From positions 1-54,233 of the forward strand of contig JAAXCX010000015.1 in NCBI GenBank assembly GCA_013036105.1: a stretch of 54,233 nucleotides of DNA, in the 5' to 3' direction. The notes beneath the pieces were generated by a model that did not search any database, had not been told where the DNA came from, and saw only the letters and a list, made by a program, of their open reading frames with translations. Positions 33,799 through 42,059 of the stretch are shown one piece after another. Position 1 is the first letter of the stretch, and each line of letters begins with the position of its first letter. Made by a program: the position numbers and the translations under genes. Source of the stretch: Vulcanimicrobiota bacterium. Lineage in GTDB: Bacteria > Vulcanimicrobiota > Vulcanimicrobiia > Vulcanimicrobiales > Vulcanimicrobiaceae.

Positions 33799-34343
33799 TT
33801 CATCACCATGCGAGTCAAGTTGATGTCGGAGGTAAACGTGTTCCCGGTCAGCACTTCACGCGATCCGTTTTGGTCGGCCGTCATGCGCACGTTGCCGCTG
33901 CCCGCCAGCATGCTCGTTGCGCGATCGTAGGTCAGGCGGTCGCACGTCAGCGTCGCGCCCGTACTCGTGTGCGCTTGAACGCCGCCCGAAAGCGTCACTT
34001 GCTTGCTGCGTTCGTCGACCGCGGCCTGCGGAGCTTGCGCGGTGAGCGACGAGCCGTCCTTATCATAAAACGTGACCGTCGCTTCGTGAAAGGTCGCTTG
34101 CGCGACATTGTGCGCCGAGCGGCTGACATACGAGCGCGCCAGCAGTTCGTAGACTTTCCGGTTGCCCGTCTGTTCGAACGTGCGCACGGGCGAAGCGGCG
34201 GTGCCGTGCCCGGTGATCTTGAGCGGCGGCACGCCTTGCGCAGCCGGCGACGGCGTCGGCGAGGGATTCCGAAGCGGCTGAGGATTGCATGCGCTGAGCG
34301 CTGCAGCCGCCAGGAGAAGCGGGCCGATACTTTTTATGACGAT
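33795..34343 (-). CDS. lptC: LptC-like lipoprotein of the LPS export bridge
   Basis: Lipobox LSAC after KSIGPLLLAAAALSAC, then a P/S linker and a beta-jellyroll pattern of LptC: LLARSYVSRSAHNVAQATF, ATVTFYDKDGSSLTAQAPQAA and VTLSGGVQAHTSTGATL. Neighbouring lptB and LptF/G-type genes support it. No ATG, GTG or TTG stands near the signal sequence. A GGGGAG at 34352-34357 is eight bases from ATC 34343, and ATA 34337 gives the common MK-hydrophobic form; the nearest standard start, GTG 34406, lacks a ribosome site and adds 21 polar residues. The start is therefore uncertain; the protein is likely. Confidence 0.8.
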   Translation of the reverse strand: MVIKSIGPLLLAAAALSACNPQPLRNPSPTPSPAAQGVPPLKITGHGTAASPVRTFEQTGNRKVYELLARSYVSRSAHNVAQATFHEATVTFYDKDGSSLTAQAPQAAVDERSKQVTLSGGVQAHTSTGATLTCDRLTYDRATSMLAGSGNVRMTADQNGSREVLTGNTFTSDINLTRMVMK

Positions 34344-35545
34344 CGCGGTTGCTCCCCAAGTCCGTCCGTGGCCGTGACCAATGCGAGCGCCATTGAGGGC
34401 AGCCACAGTCCGAAGATGACGACGCTCACGGTATCGATGAGCCCTTGCACCCACGTGCCGACGAGTCCCGCCGCAACCGCGAGCGCGATGGTCGAGTTCG
34501 CGGGCGATGCGCCGCGCAGACGGCGCAGCAGTTCGAGTGCGAAACGCCACCAAGCGAAGAGCACCGCCAGCAGCCCTACCAGGCCCGTTTCGGCAAAGAT
34601 CGTCAGCAGAAAGCTGTGCGCGTGAAACGCGGCGGCGTCACCGTCAGGCAGGCGCACCAGCGGATAGATGCGCGCGAAATTAAACGGCCCGACGCCCGTC
34701 AGCGGAAAACGCCGCACGATTTCGATGCCCGCCTGCCAGATGGAAAGGCGCGTATAGTTCTCCGATGGATTGTGATGCGCGTTGAAAACCACGAGCACCG
34801 CGGCGAGTCCGCCTAAGAGAATGAGCGGAGCGTACCGGCGGCGGATGCTTCCGCCGAAATAGATATAAAATGCGATCGCGGCCGCCAGTCCCATCCATCC
34901 GGCGCGCGAAAACGTCATGATAAATGCCGCGGCGCCGGCGCAGAGCGCGCTCCATGCCAATACGCGCATGCGGCCATCCTGGGAAATGCGCGCGACCGCG
35001 TACGAGATCGGCAAGAAGATGATCAGATAGCCCGCCAGCTCGCCGGGTAAAATGAACGTCCCGATCGCGCGCCCGTGACCGATCGCGTACTCCGAAACCG
35101 GAACGCGTGTGACGACCATGGCGATCGCGGCCAGCGAAGCTAATCCGCCGGAGAGCAAGTAACTCGTAAAGATCGCGCGGCTTACACCGGGCGCCCGGTA
35201 ATACCGCAGGATCGCCAGATGCCAGACCAGCGCGAGCCCGAAAATGCCGATGAAGAGCAGGCCGCCGCGCGGATCGAAACCGAGCGCTGCGGAAAGCAAC
35301 GCCGCACCGATCCACGCAAGCAGCGGCCAAAACGTGGCCGGCGTTTGCAGCGGTGGAACGAGCAGCGTCACCGTCGCATAGATCGCCACGACGGCCATCG
35401 CGACGAGCAGCGTTACGGCGAACCAGCTCGGCACGAGCGAAACGCCCGGCACGGTGACTGCCGTCAGCGTAATGAACGCCGGAAAAAACGGGATGGCGAA
35501 ATTCGTCACCGCAAAAGCGAGCGGTAAGCCTCGCGTCAGGCGCAA
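34334..35545 (-). CDS. O-antigen ligase-family (WaaL/Wzy_C type) membrane protein
   Basis: Polytopic protein of 403 residues with about eleven hydrophobic segments. The Wzy_C-type signature is visible: TFSRAGWMGLAAAIAFY, RLSIWQAGIEIVRRFPLTGVGPFNF, and HAHSFLLTIFAETGLVGLL with the catalytic-region histidines. Likely joins O-polysaccharide or other glycan to lipid A-core, or polymerises it. TTG start overlaps the preceding stop by ten bases; stop overlaps the lptC-like gene. Ligase versus polymerase cannot be settled from sequence. Confidence 0.87.
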   Translation of the reverse strand: MRLTRGLPLAFAVTNFAIPFFPAFITLTAVTVPGVSLVPSWFAVTLLVAMAVVAIYATVTLLVPPLQTPATFWPLLAWIGAALLSAALGFDPRGGLLFIGIFGLALVWHLAILRYYRAPGVSRAIFTSYLLSGGLASLAAIAMVVTRVPVSEYAIGHGRAIGTFILPGELAGYLIIFLPISYAVARISQDGRMRVLAWSALCAGAAAFIMTFSRAGWMGLAAAIAFYIYFGGSIRRRYAPLILLGGLAAVLVVFNAHHNPSENYTRLSIWQAGIEIVRRFPLTGVGPFNFARIYPLVRLPDGDAAAFHAHSFLLTIFAETGLVGLLAVLFAWWRFALELLRRLRGASPANSTIALAVAAGLVGTWVQGLIDTVSVVIFGLWLPSMALALVTATDGLGEQPRSS

Positions 35546-36666
35546 CGGCGCACGATCTCTTCGGCGATGCGGCGCGCTGCGCCAGGTGCTCCCAAACGCT
35601 CGCGCCCAGTGCGCGCCATGGCTTCGCGCTCACCGTCATCTTGCAGTAACGCCACAACCTCCCGCGCGCCCGACTGCTCGTTGCGCGCAAGGACACGCAG
35701 CGCGCCGCCGAGCAGGGCAACTTGTCGGCGCCGGTACCATCCGCCGCCTTCGAATGCGATAACCGGCACGCCAGCAGCAGCCGCCGCTTCGTTCGCCGTA
35801 CCAGCTTGTCCGAGCCCCAGACGCGCGAGCTCGATAGCCGCGCCGATTTCTCCCGTCCAGGCGCGCGCGATTTCGACGCCATCGGCGAATACCGAAAACG
35901 GCTCGGATGAATCATCGCGCATAATGACCGTGAGTCCGCCAGTTTCTAAGGCAGAGGTAAACTTTTCGGCCTTCAATCCGGGCGCGACCGAAAGCACGCC
36001 TCTGATTCCGGGCTGCAGCCTCTGAGCACCGGCGAGCACGCGCAGTAAGAAAGCGGCCTGACCATATGCGTCGTCGCGGCTGCCCGGAAAGATCGCGACC
36101 AGCGGATCGCCGGCCAACGCCGGGCGCTGGGCTTGCTCGGCGACGCCCAGATCCGCCATCACGTTTGCGTCGCGCGCGCGAACGCCGCGAGCTGCGAGAG
36201 CTTGCACGGTCGCCGCGTCGCGCACGAACGCGGCGGACGCGCGCCGGAGGAGCCTCTCTTCGAAGCGGCCGTACGGCGCGACGTAAACGCTCTTGGCCGT
36301 TCCTACGAAAACAACCGGCGCGTGCGCGCGTAAGGCCATGAAGAGCGCGAACGCATCGCCGACCGCAACGATGACGGCATAATCGCGCCCGCTGCGCGCG
36401 AGAAAACGCCACTGCGCGATCGTCAGCGGGCCAAGCCCGGCAGCGGCGTCGCGCGCAAGATTGCGGACGTTTCCCATTGCGACGATTCCGCCGCTTGGCA
36501 TTTTCCGGCGCGGCCCGACGTCGTGCAGCGCGCCGGAGTGGCTAGCCTCTCCGACCAGCGCCAAGTGGTCGCACCGAAGATCCGAGAGCTTCTTTACTTC
36601 GCGCGCAATGCGCGCCGCGATCGCCGTTTCCCCGTGCCCGTTCGAAACGAACAGCACGGATTTCAT
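35536..36666 (-). CDS. Lipid-A-disaccharide-synthase-related protein, 376 aa
   Basis: GT-B fold protein like the cyanobacterial LpxB-related family. Opening SVLFVSNGHGETAIAARIA is diagnostic; LVAIFPGSRDDAYGQAAFLL and LGQAGTANEAAAAAGVPVIAFEG match the donor domain. Its own function has not been settled in the family. ATG 36666 overlaps the phosphoesterase stop as ATGA. Having it beside true lpxB implies separate tasks. Confidence 0.86.
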   Translation of the reverse strand: MKSVLFVSNGHGETAIAARIAREVKKLSDLRCDHLALVGEASHSGALHDVGPRRKMPSGGIVAMGNVRNLARDAAAGLGPLTIAQWRFLARSGRDYAVIVAVGDAFALFMALRAHAPVVFVGTAKSVYVAPYGRFEERLLRRASAAFVRDAATVQALAARGVRARDANVMADLGVAEQAQRPALAGDPLVAIFPGSRDDAYGQAAFLLRVLAGAQRLQPGIRGVLSVAPGLKAEKFTSALETGGLTVIMRDDSSEPFSVFADGVEIARAWTGEIGAAIELARLGLGQAGTANEAAAAAGVPVIAFEGGGWYRRRQVALLGGALRVLARNEQSGAREVVALLQDDGEREAMARTGRERLGAPGAARRIAEEIVRRCA

Positions 36667-37403
36667 GCCGCCGCCAGCAGAGGAACCAGCGCGAACGACG
36701 TGAGCGACCACCGCGCGCGCGTCACGTCGTACTCGAGATCGGTCTGCGAAACATACGCTCCATAGGGACCGGCGTGCACGATCGGCACGCCGCCGTGCAC
36801 TTCGGGTTCGAAGAGCGTGTCGTGGCTGTGTCCGCCCAGCAACAGATCGATGCGTGGATTACCCGCGGCGAGTTGGCGGTCGCGGTGCAGGCCCAAATGC
36901 GAGAGCACGATCAGCGCATCGCCGTCCGGTACGCTCTCACTGTACTCGCGCAGCACGGTCTGCGGATCCAAGAAGCGCCAACCGAAGATTCGCTCCCACG
37001 GGCTTCCGGCGGGATATTGCGTCACGAGCATCGCCGCGAGGTGAACGCGGACCGGGCGTTCTCCCTGCGCAGCATACTCGATCGTCGCAAAACGTGAGAA
37101 CGGGAGCTCGCGGCCTTTGAGATCGATCAAGTTGCTGCAGATCAGCGGATGCTGCATCTGCGCCGCGCGCGCGCGTAGACAGCCGAACAGGTAATGAAAT
37201 TCGCGGTTGCCGATTGCCTGCGCATCATATCCGGCCTCATCGATCTCGGCGATGATCGGCTCTTTGCGATGATAGACGGTCTGGCTGCCGCGCAGCGAGT
37301 CGCCGCAGTCGAACAGCAAGCCCGGCGAGTTCTGACGCAGCGAACGCAGCCGCGGAACGATGCCGCGGCGATCGTGCAAGTCGGACGTGTGATAGATGCG
37401 CAT
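36663..37403 (-). CDS. Calcineurin-type metallophosphoesterase, UshA-like, with GNRE motif
   Basis: Dinuclear metallophosphoesterase domain only (246 aa, no signal peptide, so cytosolic). Metal-site residues: D8 and H10 in HTSDLHDR, D32 and D35 in DCGDSLRG, N66 in GNREF, H169 in VLSHLGLH, H192 and H194 in GGHSHD. In UshA/5'-nucleotidases the third motif is GNHE; here R67 replaces His, matching the GNRD found in LpxH. The length is also near that of LpxH. It lies directly after lpxB (stop and start share one base), where an LpxH function is needed. General 5'-nucleotidase activity is the alternative. Confidence 0.85.
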   Translation of the reverse strand: MRIYHTSDLHDRRGIVPRLRSLRQNSPGLLFDCGDSLRGSQTVYHRKEPIIAEIDEAGYDAQAIGNREFHYLFGCLRARAAQMQHPLICSNLIDLKGRELPFSRFATIEYAAQGERPVRVHLAAMLVTQYPAGSPWERIFGWRFLDPQTVLREYSESVPDGDALIVLSHLGLHRDRQLAAGNPRIDLLLGGHSHDTLFEPEVHGGVPIVHAGPYGAYVSQTDLEYDVTRARWSLTSFALVPLLAAA

Positions 37404-38518
37404 CAGACCTTGCCGCTCTTCGCCAACTCGAAGGCAAACGCCGCGCAGCGTTGGATGGCATCGGGCGGCCCGAGCGCTTCGCGCATCGCCGAAAACTCTG
37501 CATACTGCTGTGAAGGATCGTGCAGCAGCCGCTCCATCTCCCGGGCCAAACTCTCGGGTGTCGCCAGCTCTTGCAGCAGCTCCGGCACGATCTGCCGGCG
37601 CATGACCAGATTTGGAAGCGTAACAAAGCGCCCGGCGCGTACGCGCTGCGCGTACGCCTCCAAACGCGGCGAGACAACATAGAGCGCCACGACCGGCACG
37701 CCCGAGAGCGCGCACTCAAGCACGGCTGTTCCCGAAGAGACCCACGCAGCATCGGCGTCCGCGATCGCGGCGCCCGTTCCGCTCGCGAAGGAAAGATCGG
37801 CGATGCCTTCGCGCTGCGCGGCTTCCTGAATGTACCGTTTGCCGCGTTCGTCCGCCGGACCGGCGACCGCGCGCAGGCGCGGACGCTTTGCTTTCAACAG
37901 TTTGAATGCGCGCAGCAGCAGCGGTACGTGGTATTTGAGTTCGCCCGGACGGCTGCCCGGCAAGATCGCAATCGTGCCGCCGTCATCCGGCGGCGCGGGC
38001 CGCGGCGGACGCATGACGTAACGCGAGGCGAGCGGATGCCCGAAATACGCGATCGGCAAACCGAGCGCCGTAAAAAAATCGCGCTGATGCGCGAACGCGG
38101 TCAACGGCAGAGCAACGCGGGCGACGGCTTTGGCGCGTTTGGGATCGTCAAGCCACGTGCCCGGCGGATAAAGATCGATGATCGGCTGACGAAATCCGAG
38201 CGCGCGTAAGACGGTTGCGAATCGCACGTTGAACGCGCCGAAATCCACGAGCACGACCAGATCGGGCGGTGAAAGTACGAGCTGCGCAGCCAGGCGCAAT
38301 CCGATGGCGAGCAGTTTGGGAATGCGCGGAATTGCCGCGAGCGGACCCATGCTCGCCCACCCGCCGTTGTCTTGCCGGACGGTAAACCCGGCCGCTCGCA
38401 TGCGATCCGATCCGATTCCCTCGAATCGCGCACCCGGATCGAGCCGCGCGATGGCTTCGGCCAGCGCGACGGCCGTCAGTTCTCCCGAGGCTTCGCCGGT
38501 CGAGAAAAAATAGCGCAT
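37403..38518 (-). CDS. lpxB: LpxB, lipid-A-disaccharide synthase
   Basis: Joins lipid X to UDP-diacylglucosamine to form the disaccharide of lipid A. N-terminal FSTGEASGELTAVALAEAI, then LVVLVDFGAFNVRFA, HPLASRY near 165, ILPGSRPGEL at about 190-199 and SSGTAVLECALSGVPVV in the donor domain. Length 371 is standard. Starts 21 bases after lpxA. Confidence 0.95.
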   Translation of the reverse strand: MRYFFSTGEASGELTAVALAEAIARLDPGARFEGIGSDRMRAAGFTVRQDNGGWASMGPLAAIPRIPKLLAIGLRLAAQLVLSPPDLVVLVDFGAFNVRFATVLRALGFRQPIIDLYPPGTWLDDPKRAKAVARVALPLTAFAHQRDFFTALGLPIAYFGHPLASRYVMRPPRPAPPDDGGTIAILPGSRPGELKYHVPLLLRAFKLLKAKRPRLRAVAGPADERGKRYIQEAAQREGIADLSFASGTGAAIADADAAWVSSGTAVLECALSGVPVVALYVVSPRLEAYAQRVRAGRFVTLPNLVMRRQIVPELLQELATPESLAREMERLLHDPSQQYAEFSAMREALGPPDAIQRCAAFAFELAKSGKV

Positions 38519-38539
38519 GTTAGGAGCCCGGCCGGCTCC

Positions 38540-39310
38540 TCACTTCAGGAGTATGCCTTGCTGAGAGTCGGCTTCCAAGAATTCGATGATGTGTTTGCCC
38601 GACTCGGTCGCGGCCTCGGCTTTCATCGTTTCGATCGCTTGCGAAAGATTCAATTTCGATCCGTACAAGATCTTGTAGAATTTTTTGATCTCGGCGCGGT
38701 CGTCAGCCGAGAACTCGGCGCGCCGCAATCCGACACTGTTCAGACCATATGGCTCGGCCGGATTTCCGGCCACCAGAAAGAACGGCGGAACGTCGCGCGT
38801 CAGGCGGCTCGCGCCGCCGACCATCGCGTAGGACCCGACGCGCGTAAACTGATGCAGCGCCGTCATGCCGCCGATCAGCGCATTGTCTTCGATGATGCAA
38901 TGTCCGGCCAGCTGCGCGAGATTGCTCATCGTCACGCTGTTGCCCACGATGCAGTTGTGCGCGATGTGCACATAGGCCAGGAATAAACAGTCGTCGCCGA
39001 CCGACGTCACTTGGTCCTCGCCCGTGGCGCGTTGAATGCTGACGTATTCGCGCACCGTCGTGCGGCTGCCGATGCGCGTGTAGGCGCGCTCGCCCTGATA
39101 CTTCTTGTCCTGCGAAGGCGCGCCGATCGTCGCAAACGGAAAGATCTTGCAGTCTTCGCCGATCGTCGTCCAGCCGTTCACGACGACGTGCGACTGCAGC
39201 ACCGAACCGCGCCCGATCGACACGTTCTCTCCCACGATGCAAAACGGCCCGATCTCTACCCCGCGGTCAATATTCGCGTTCGGGTGAACGATTGCAGTCG
39301 GGTGGATCAA
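38540..39310 (-). CDS. lpxA: LpxA, UDP-GlcNAc acyltransferase
   Basis: First enzyme of lipid A synthesis. Left-handed beta-helix of hexapeptide repeats from residue 1, catalytic histidine H118 in HIAHNC (115-120), GGMTALHQFTRVG and the acyl-ruler region GGASRLTRDVPPFFLVAGNP. C-terminal helices end at 256. Nine bases after fabZ. Confidence 0.96.
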   Translation of the reverse strand: MIHPTAIVHPNANIDRGVEIGPFCIVGENVSIGRGSVLQSHVVVNGWTTIGEDCKIFPFATIGAPSQDKKYQGERAYTRIGSRTTVREYVSIQRATGEDQVTSVGDDCLFLAYVHIAHNCIVGNSVTMSNLAQLAGHCIIEDNALIGGMTALHQFTRVGSYAMVGGASRLTRDVPPFFLVAGNPAEPYGLNSVGLRRAEFSADDRAEIKKFYKILYGSKLNLSQAIETMKAEAATESGKHIIEFLEADSQQGILLK

Positions 39311-39319
39311 GCCCGGACC

Positions 39320-39793
39320 TTAAACGTGCAAGACGGCTGCATCATACCCGAGCAGCCGGGGATCCGAAGAGATGGAGAACATCAGTTCGGCCGATACGGC
39401 GAACTCGTTGCCGACGCGCCCTTCAGCCTGCACCCAACCGATGTTGCGCTTGTGCTTGATCAGTGTTGCTTCCATCATGAAGCAGTCTCCGGGAATCACG
39501 GGGCGGCGAAACTTCGCGCGATCGATCCCGGCCAAATACGGAATCTTTCGCGAAAATTCGCCGGGTTCGAGCACGACGCAGCCGCCGAGCTGCGCCAGCG
39601 CTTCGATCATGTAGACGCCGGGCAGCACCGGATTTCCCGGAAAGTGACCGGTGAAGACCGGTTCGTTATTGGTGATGTTCTTGTAACCGCGCGCGCGCAC
39701 ACCGGCTTCCAATTCCAAGATGCGATCCACCAGCAGCAGCGGATAGCGGTGCGGCAGTATCTCCATGATCTGACGGATGTCGAGTTCGGCCAT
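39320..39793 (-). CDS. fabZ: FabZ, 3-hydroxyacyl-ACP dehydratase
   Basis: Hot-dog fold dehydratase of fatty acid synthesis, which competes with LpxA and LpxD for hydroxyacyl-ACP. ILPHRYPLLLVDRI, catalytic H50 in FTGHFPGNPVLPG and E64 in YMIEALAQLGG. ATG shares its A with the lpxC stop (TAATG). Separate from lpxC rather than fused as in some phyla. Confidence 0.97.
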   Translation of the reverse strand: MAELDIRQIMEILPHRYPLLLVDRILELEAGVRARGYKNITNNEPVFTGHFPGNPVLPGVYMIEALAQLGGCVVLEPGEFSRKIPYLAGIDRAKFRRPVIPGDCFMMEATLIKHKRNIGWVQAEGRVGNEFAVSAELMFSISSDPRLLGYDAAVLHV

Positions 39794-40635
39794 TACGAGC
39801 TCGCTTTCGCGGAGAGCTTGCCGCCGATTTGGCTGCGCAACTGCTGCGTCATGATGCAGTGCAGCTTATGGCCGCTCTTGATCGCGACGACCTCGCACTG
39901 CGGCCACGCGCCGAGCAGCGCAAAGTCGCCGAGCAAGTCGAGCACCTTGTGGCGCACCGGTTCGTTCTCCCAGCGCAGCGGCTGCAGCGGACCGGACGGC
40001 GCAAAGACGAGCGCATTCTCGAGCGTTCCCCCTTTGGCAAGGCCGCGCTTGAGGAGCGCTTCGACTTCGTGAACGTATCCGAACGTTCGCGCGCCGGCGA
40101 TCTCTTTGAGAAACATCTCCGGATGTATTTCGCCGTCGAAGTACTGCGTGCCGATCGGTGCCGCAAAATCTGCGACGAACTTCACCCGCAACGCCCCCGC
40201 CGGCAAAACCGTGACCACGCGATCGCCGTCTCGCGCGAACGCGGGAGAGGCCGGAACAAAACTCTGCCGCGCTTCGCGCTGCGTCGTTAGGCCTGTAGCG
40301 GAAATCGCTTCGGCAAAAACTTTTGCGCTGCCGTCGGCGACCGGAATCTCCGGACCGTCCACCGCCAGCTCGGCGTTGGAAACGCCCATCCCGAAGAGCG
40401 CGGCCAGCACGTGCTCGACCGTCGAAATGGTGACGCCGTCTTTTCCGATGACCGTTGCGCGCGCGGTTTCCACGACGTATTCCGCGAGCGCCGGTATCTC
40501 GACGCCGGAGCTGACGAAACGGAATCCCGTACCGGGAGCCGCCGGGCGGATCTCCACTGCGCATGGGGCGCCGGAATGCAAACCTACGCCTTCAAAGACG
40601 AGCGGTTCACGCAGCGTCGTTTGGTAGTGCGTCAC
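39793..40635 (-). CDS. lpxC: LpxC, UDP-acyl-GlcNAc deacetylase
   Basis: Committed step of lipid A synthesis. Zinc site H75 (with E74 as base) in STVEHVLAAL, H229 and D233 in RHKVLDLLGD, H256 in SGHKLH. FEGVGLHSG opens the protein and KGGTLENALVF is also typical. GTG start immediately after the lpxD stop. Confidence 0.97.
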   Translation of the reverse strand: MTHYQTTLREPLVFEGVGLHSGAPCAVEIRPAAPGTGFRFVSSGVEIPALAEYVVETARATVIGKDGVTISTVEHVLAALFGMGVSNAELAVDGPEIPVADGSAKVFAEAISATGLTTQREARQSFVPASPAFARDGDRVVTVLPAGALRVKFVADFAAPIGTQYFDGEIHPEMFLKEIAGARTFGYVHEVEALLKRGLAKGGTLENALVFAPSGPLQPLRWENEPVRHKVLDLLGDFALLGAWPQCEVVAIKSGHKLHCIMTQQLRSQIGGKLSAKASS

Positions 40636-41655
40636 CTAACGTTTTTCAAGCGCGTCGACACGGGCGACGAGCTTAGCCAGGTTGCGAATCATGACCTCTC
40701 GCCGCATTTGCTGCTCGTGAGGACGAGCCGGAACGCCGCTGTAAAAAGCGCCTTCGGGTACGTCTTTCCAAACCTGGCTTCCGCCGCCGATCTTCGCACG
40801 CGATCCCACCGTGAGATGCCCGGAGAAGCCCGCTTTCCCGCCGACCAAAACGTAATCGCCCAGAATCGTGCTGCCCGCCAGCCCGGCTTGCGCCGCGATG
40901 CCGCAGTGTTTACCGATACGGCAGTTGTGACCGATCTGGCATAGGTTATCGATCTTCGTGCCGTCGCCGATCTGCGTGCTGCCGGTCTGCGCGCGATCGA
41001 CGCACGTGTTCGCGCCGATTTCGACGTCGTTGCCGATCGACACGTTCCCGACTTGCGGGATATTCTCGAATTTTCCGTCGATGAAGACGTAGCCGAAGCC
41101 GTCGGAACCGATGACGGATCCGCTGTGCAGAATCGCGCGATCGCCGACCGTGCACCCGTCGAGCACGGCCGAATGCGGATGCAGCAGAGCGTCGGCGCCG
41201 ATGGTGGCCTGCGCGCCGACATACGAGCCGGCCTCGAGCACGGTGCGCGCGCCGATGCGCGCTCCCGCGCTCACCACGGCGTTCGGCCCGATGTACACGT
41301 CCGGTCCAACGACCGCGTCGCCCTCGACGCAGGCCGACGGATGGCGGAAGGGACCGGTCTTACGCGGACGTTCGAATGTGTGGAGAAGCGCGGCGAGCGC
41401 GACGCGCGCATTGGGGACCGCGACCAGCGGTTTTCGCAGCTGCCCGGTCAGCTCGGGTGAAAGGAGTGCTTCCTCGACGAGCACCGCGCCGGCGCGCGAT
41501 TTCAGCGCTTCTTCTAAATAGGCCGGCGTCGTGGCAAACGTCAGCGTCTGCGAATCCGCGTCGTCGATCGCCGCTACGCGCGAAACCTCGAACGTGTCGT
41601 CGCCAATCGCGCGGCCGCCGAGCCGCTGCGCCAGCTGGCCGAGCGTTCCCAACAC
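40636..41655 (-). CDS. lpxD: LpxD, UDP-acylglucosamine N-acyltransferase
   Basis: Adds the second hydroxyacyl chain. N-terminal uridine-binding domain to about residue 100, then hexapeptide beta-helix; catalytic H243 in IGHNCRIG; GSDGFGYVFIDGKFENIPQVGNV at 183-205 is diagnostic. A C-terminal helix follows. GTG start overlaps the stop of the small OmpH-type gene (TAGTG). Confidence 0.96.
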   Translation of the reverse strand: MLGTLGQLAQRLGGRAIGDDTFEVSRVAAIDDADSQTLTFATTPAYLEEALKSRAGAVLVEEALLSPELTGQLRKPLVAVPNARVALAALLHTFERPRKTGPFRHPSACVEGDAVVGPDVYIGPNAVVSAGARIGARTVLEAGSYVGAQATIGADALLHPHSAVLDGCTVGDRAILHSGSVIGSDGFGYVFIDGKFENIPQVGNVSIGNDVEIGANTCVDRAQTGSTQIGDGTKIDNLCQIGHNCRIGKHCGIAAQAGLAGSTILGDYVLVGGKAGFSGHLTVGSRAKIGGGSQVWKDVPEGAFYSGVPARPHEQQMRREVMIRNLAKLVARVDALEKR

Positions 41656-42059
41656 TACGGACTAGGCGTCGGTTTTTCGGTGATGCCGAGCAGTTTTTCA
41701 ACGTCGCCGGTGATGTCCGTTCCGCCGTACCCGACGAACTCGCGCGTCACGACCAGCTTCAATTGCTTCTGCCCGGCAACTTTTGTGGCCGCGGCTCGCA
41801 CCTGCGAAACGAGCTGGTTGGAGATTTGCGAATAGCGCTGCTGCAGCGCCATGACCTGACGCTGCTTGTCGGCGTTGGAACCCTTGCTAGCGGCGATAGC
41901 GCGCTGGTCGGCCACGAGCTGATTCTGCGCGTTCGTGTAGACCGGCCAATTCGCGGTCAGCCGCTGCACGTCGACCAAACCGATCGGGCTTCCGGATCCG
42001 GCACAGCCGGCGAGGAGAGCCGCCCCGAGAGCGGCGATGAAAACAAGTTGTTTTTTCAC
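41655..42059 (-). CDS. OmpH/Skp-type lipoprotein, 134 aa
   Basis: Lipobox LLAGC with Cys19, then IGLVDVQRLTANWPVY, a coiled helical arm (about 45-85) and the closing strand KLVVTREFVGYGGTDITGDV. The GGxDITxDV end is shared with the two neighbours and marks the OmpH fold, a periplasmic holdase for outer-membrane proteins. A lipid anchor is unusual for Skp. ATGA overlap with the upstream copy. Confidence 0.83.
   Translation of the reverse strand: MKKQLVFIAALGAALLAGCAGSGSPIGLVDVQRLTANWPVYTNAQNQLVADQRAIAASKGSNADKQRQVMALQQRYSQISNQLVSQVRAAATKVAGQKQLKLVVTREFVGYGGTDITGDVEKLLGITEKPTPSP

Noticed and set aside
41053-41521. Hexapeptide-repeat DNA in lpxD as a possible nucleotide repeat array
   Set aside because: The periodicity reflects the protein's beta-helix, not a DNA repeat or CRISPR.
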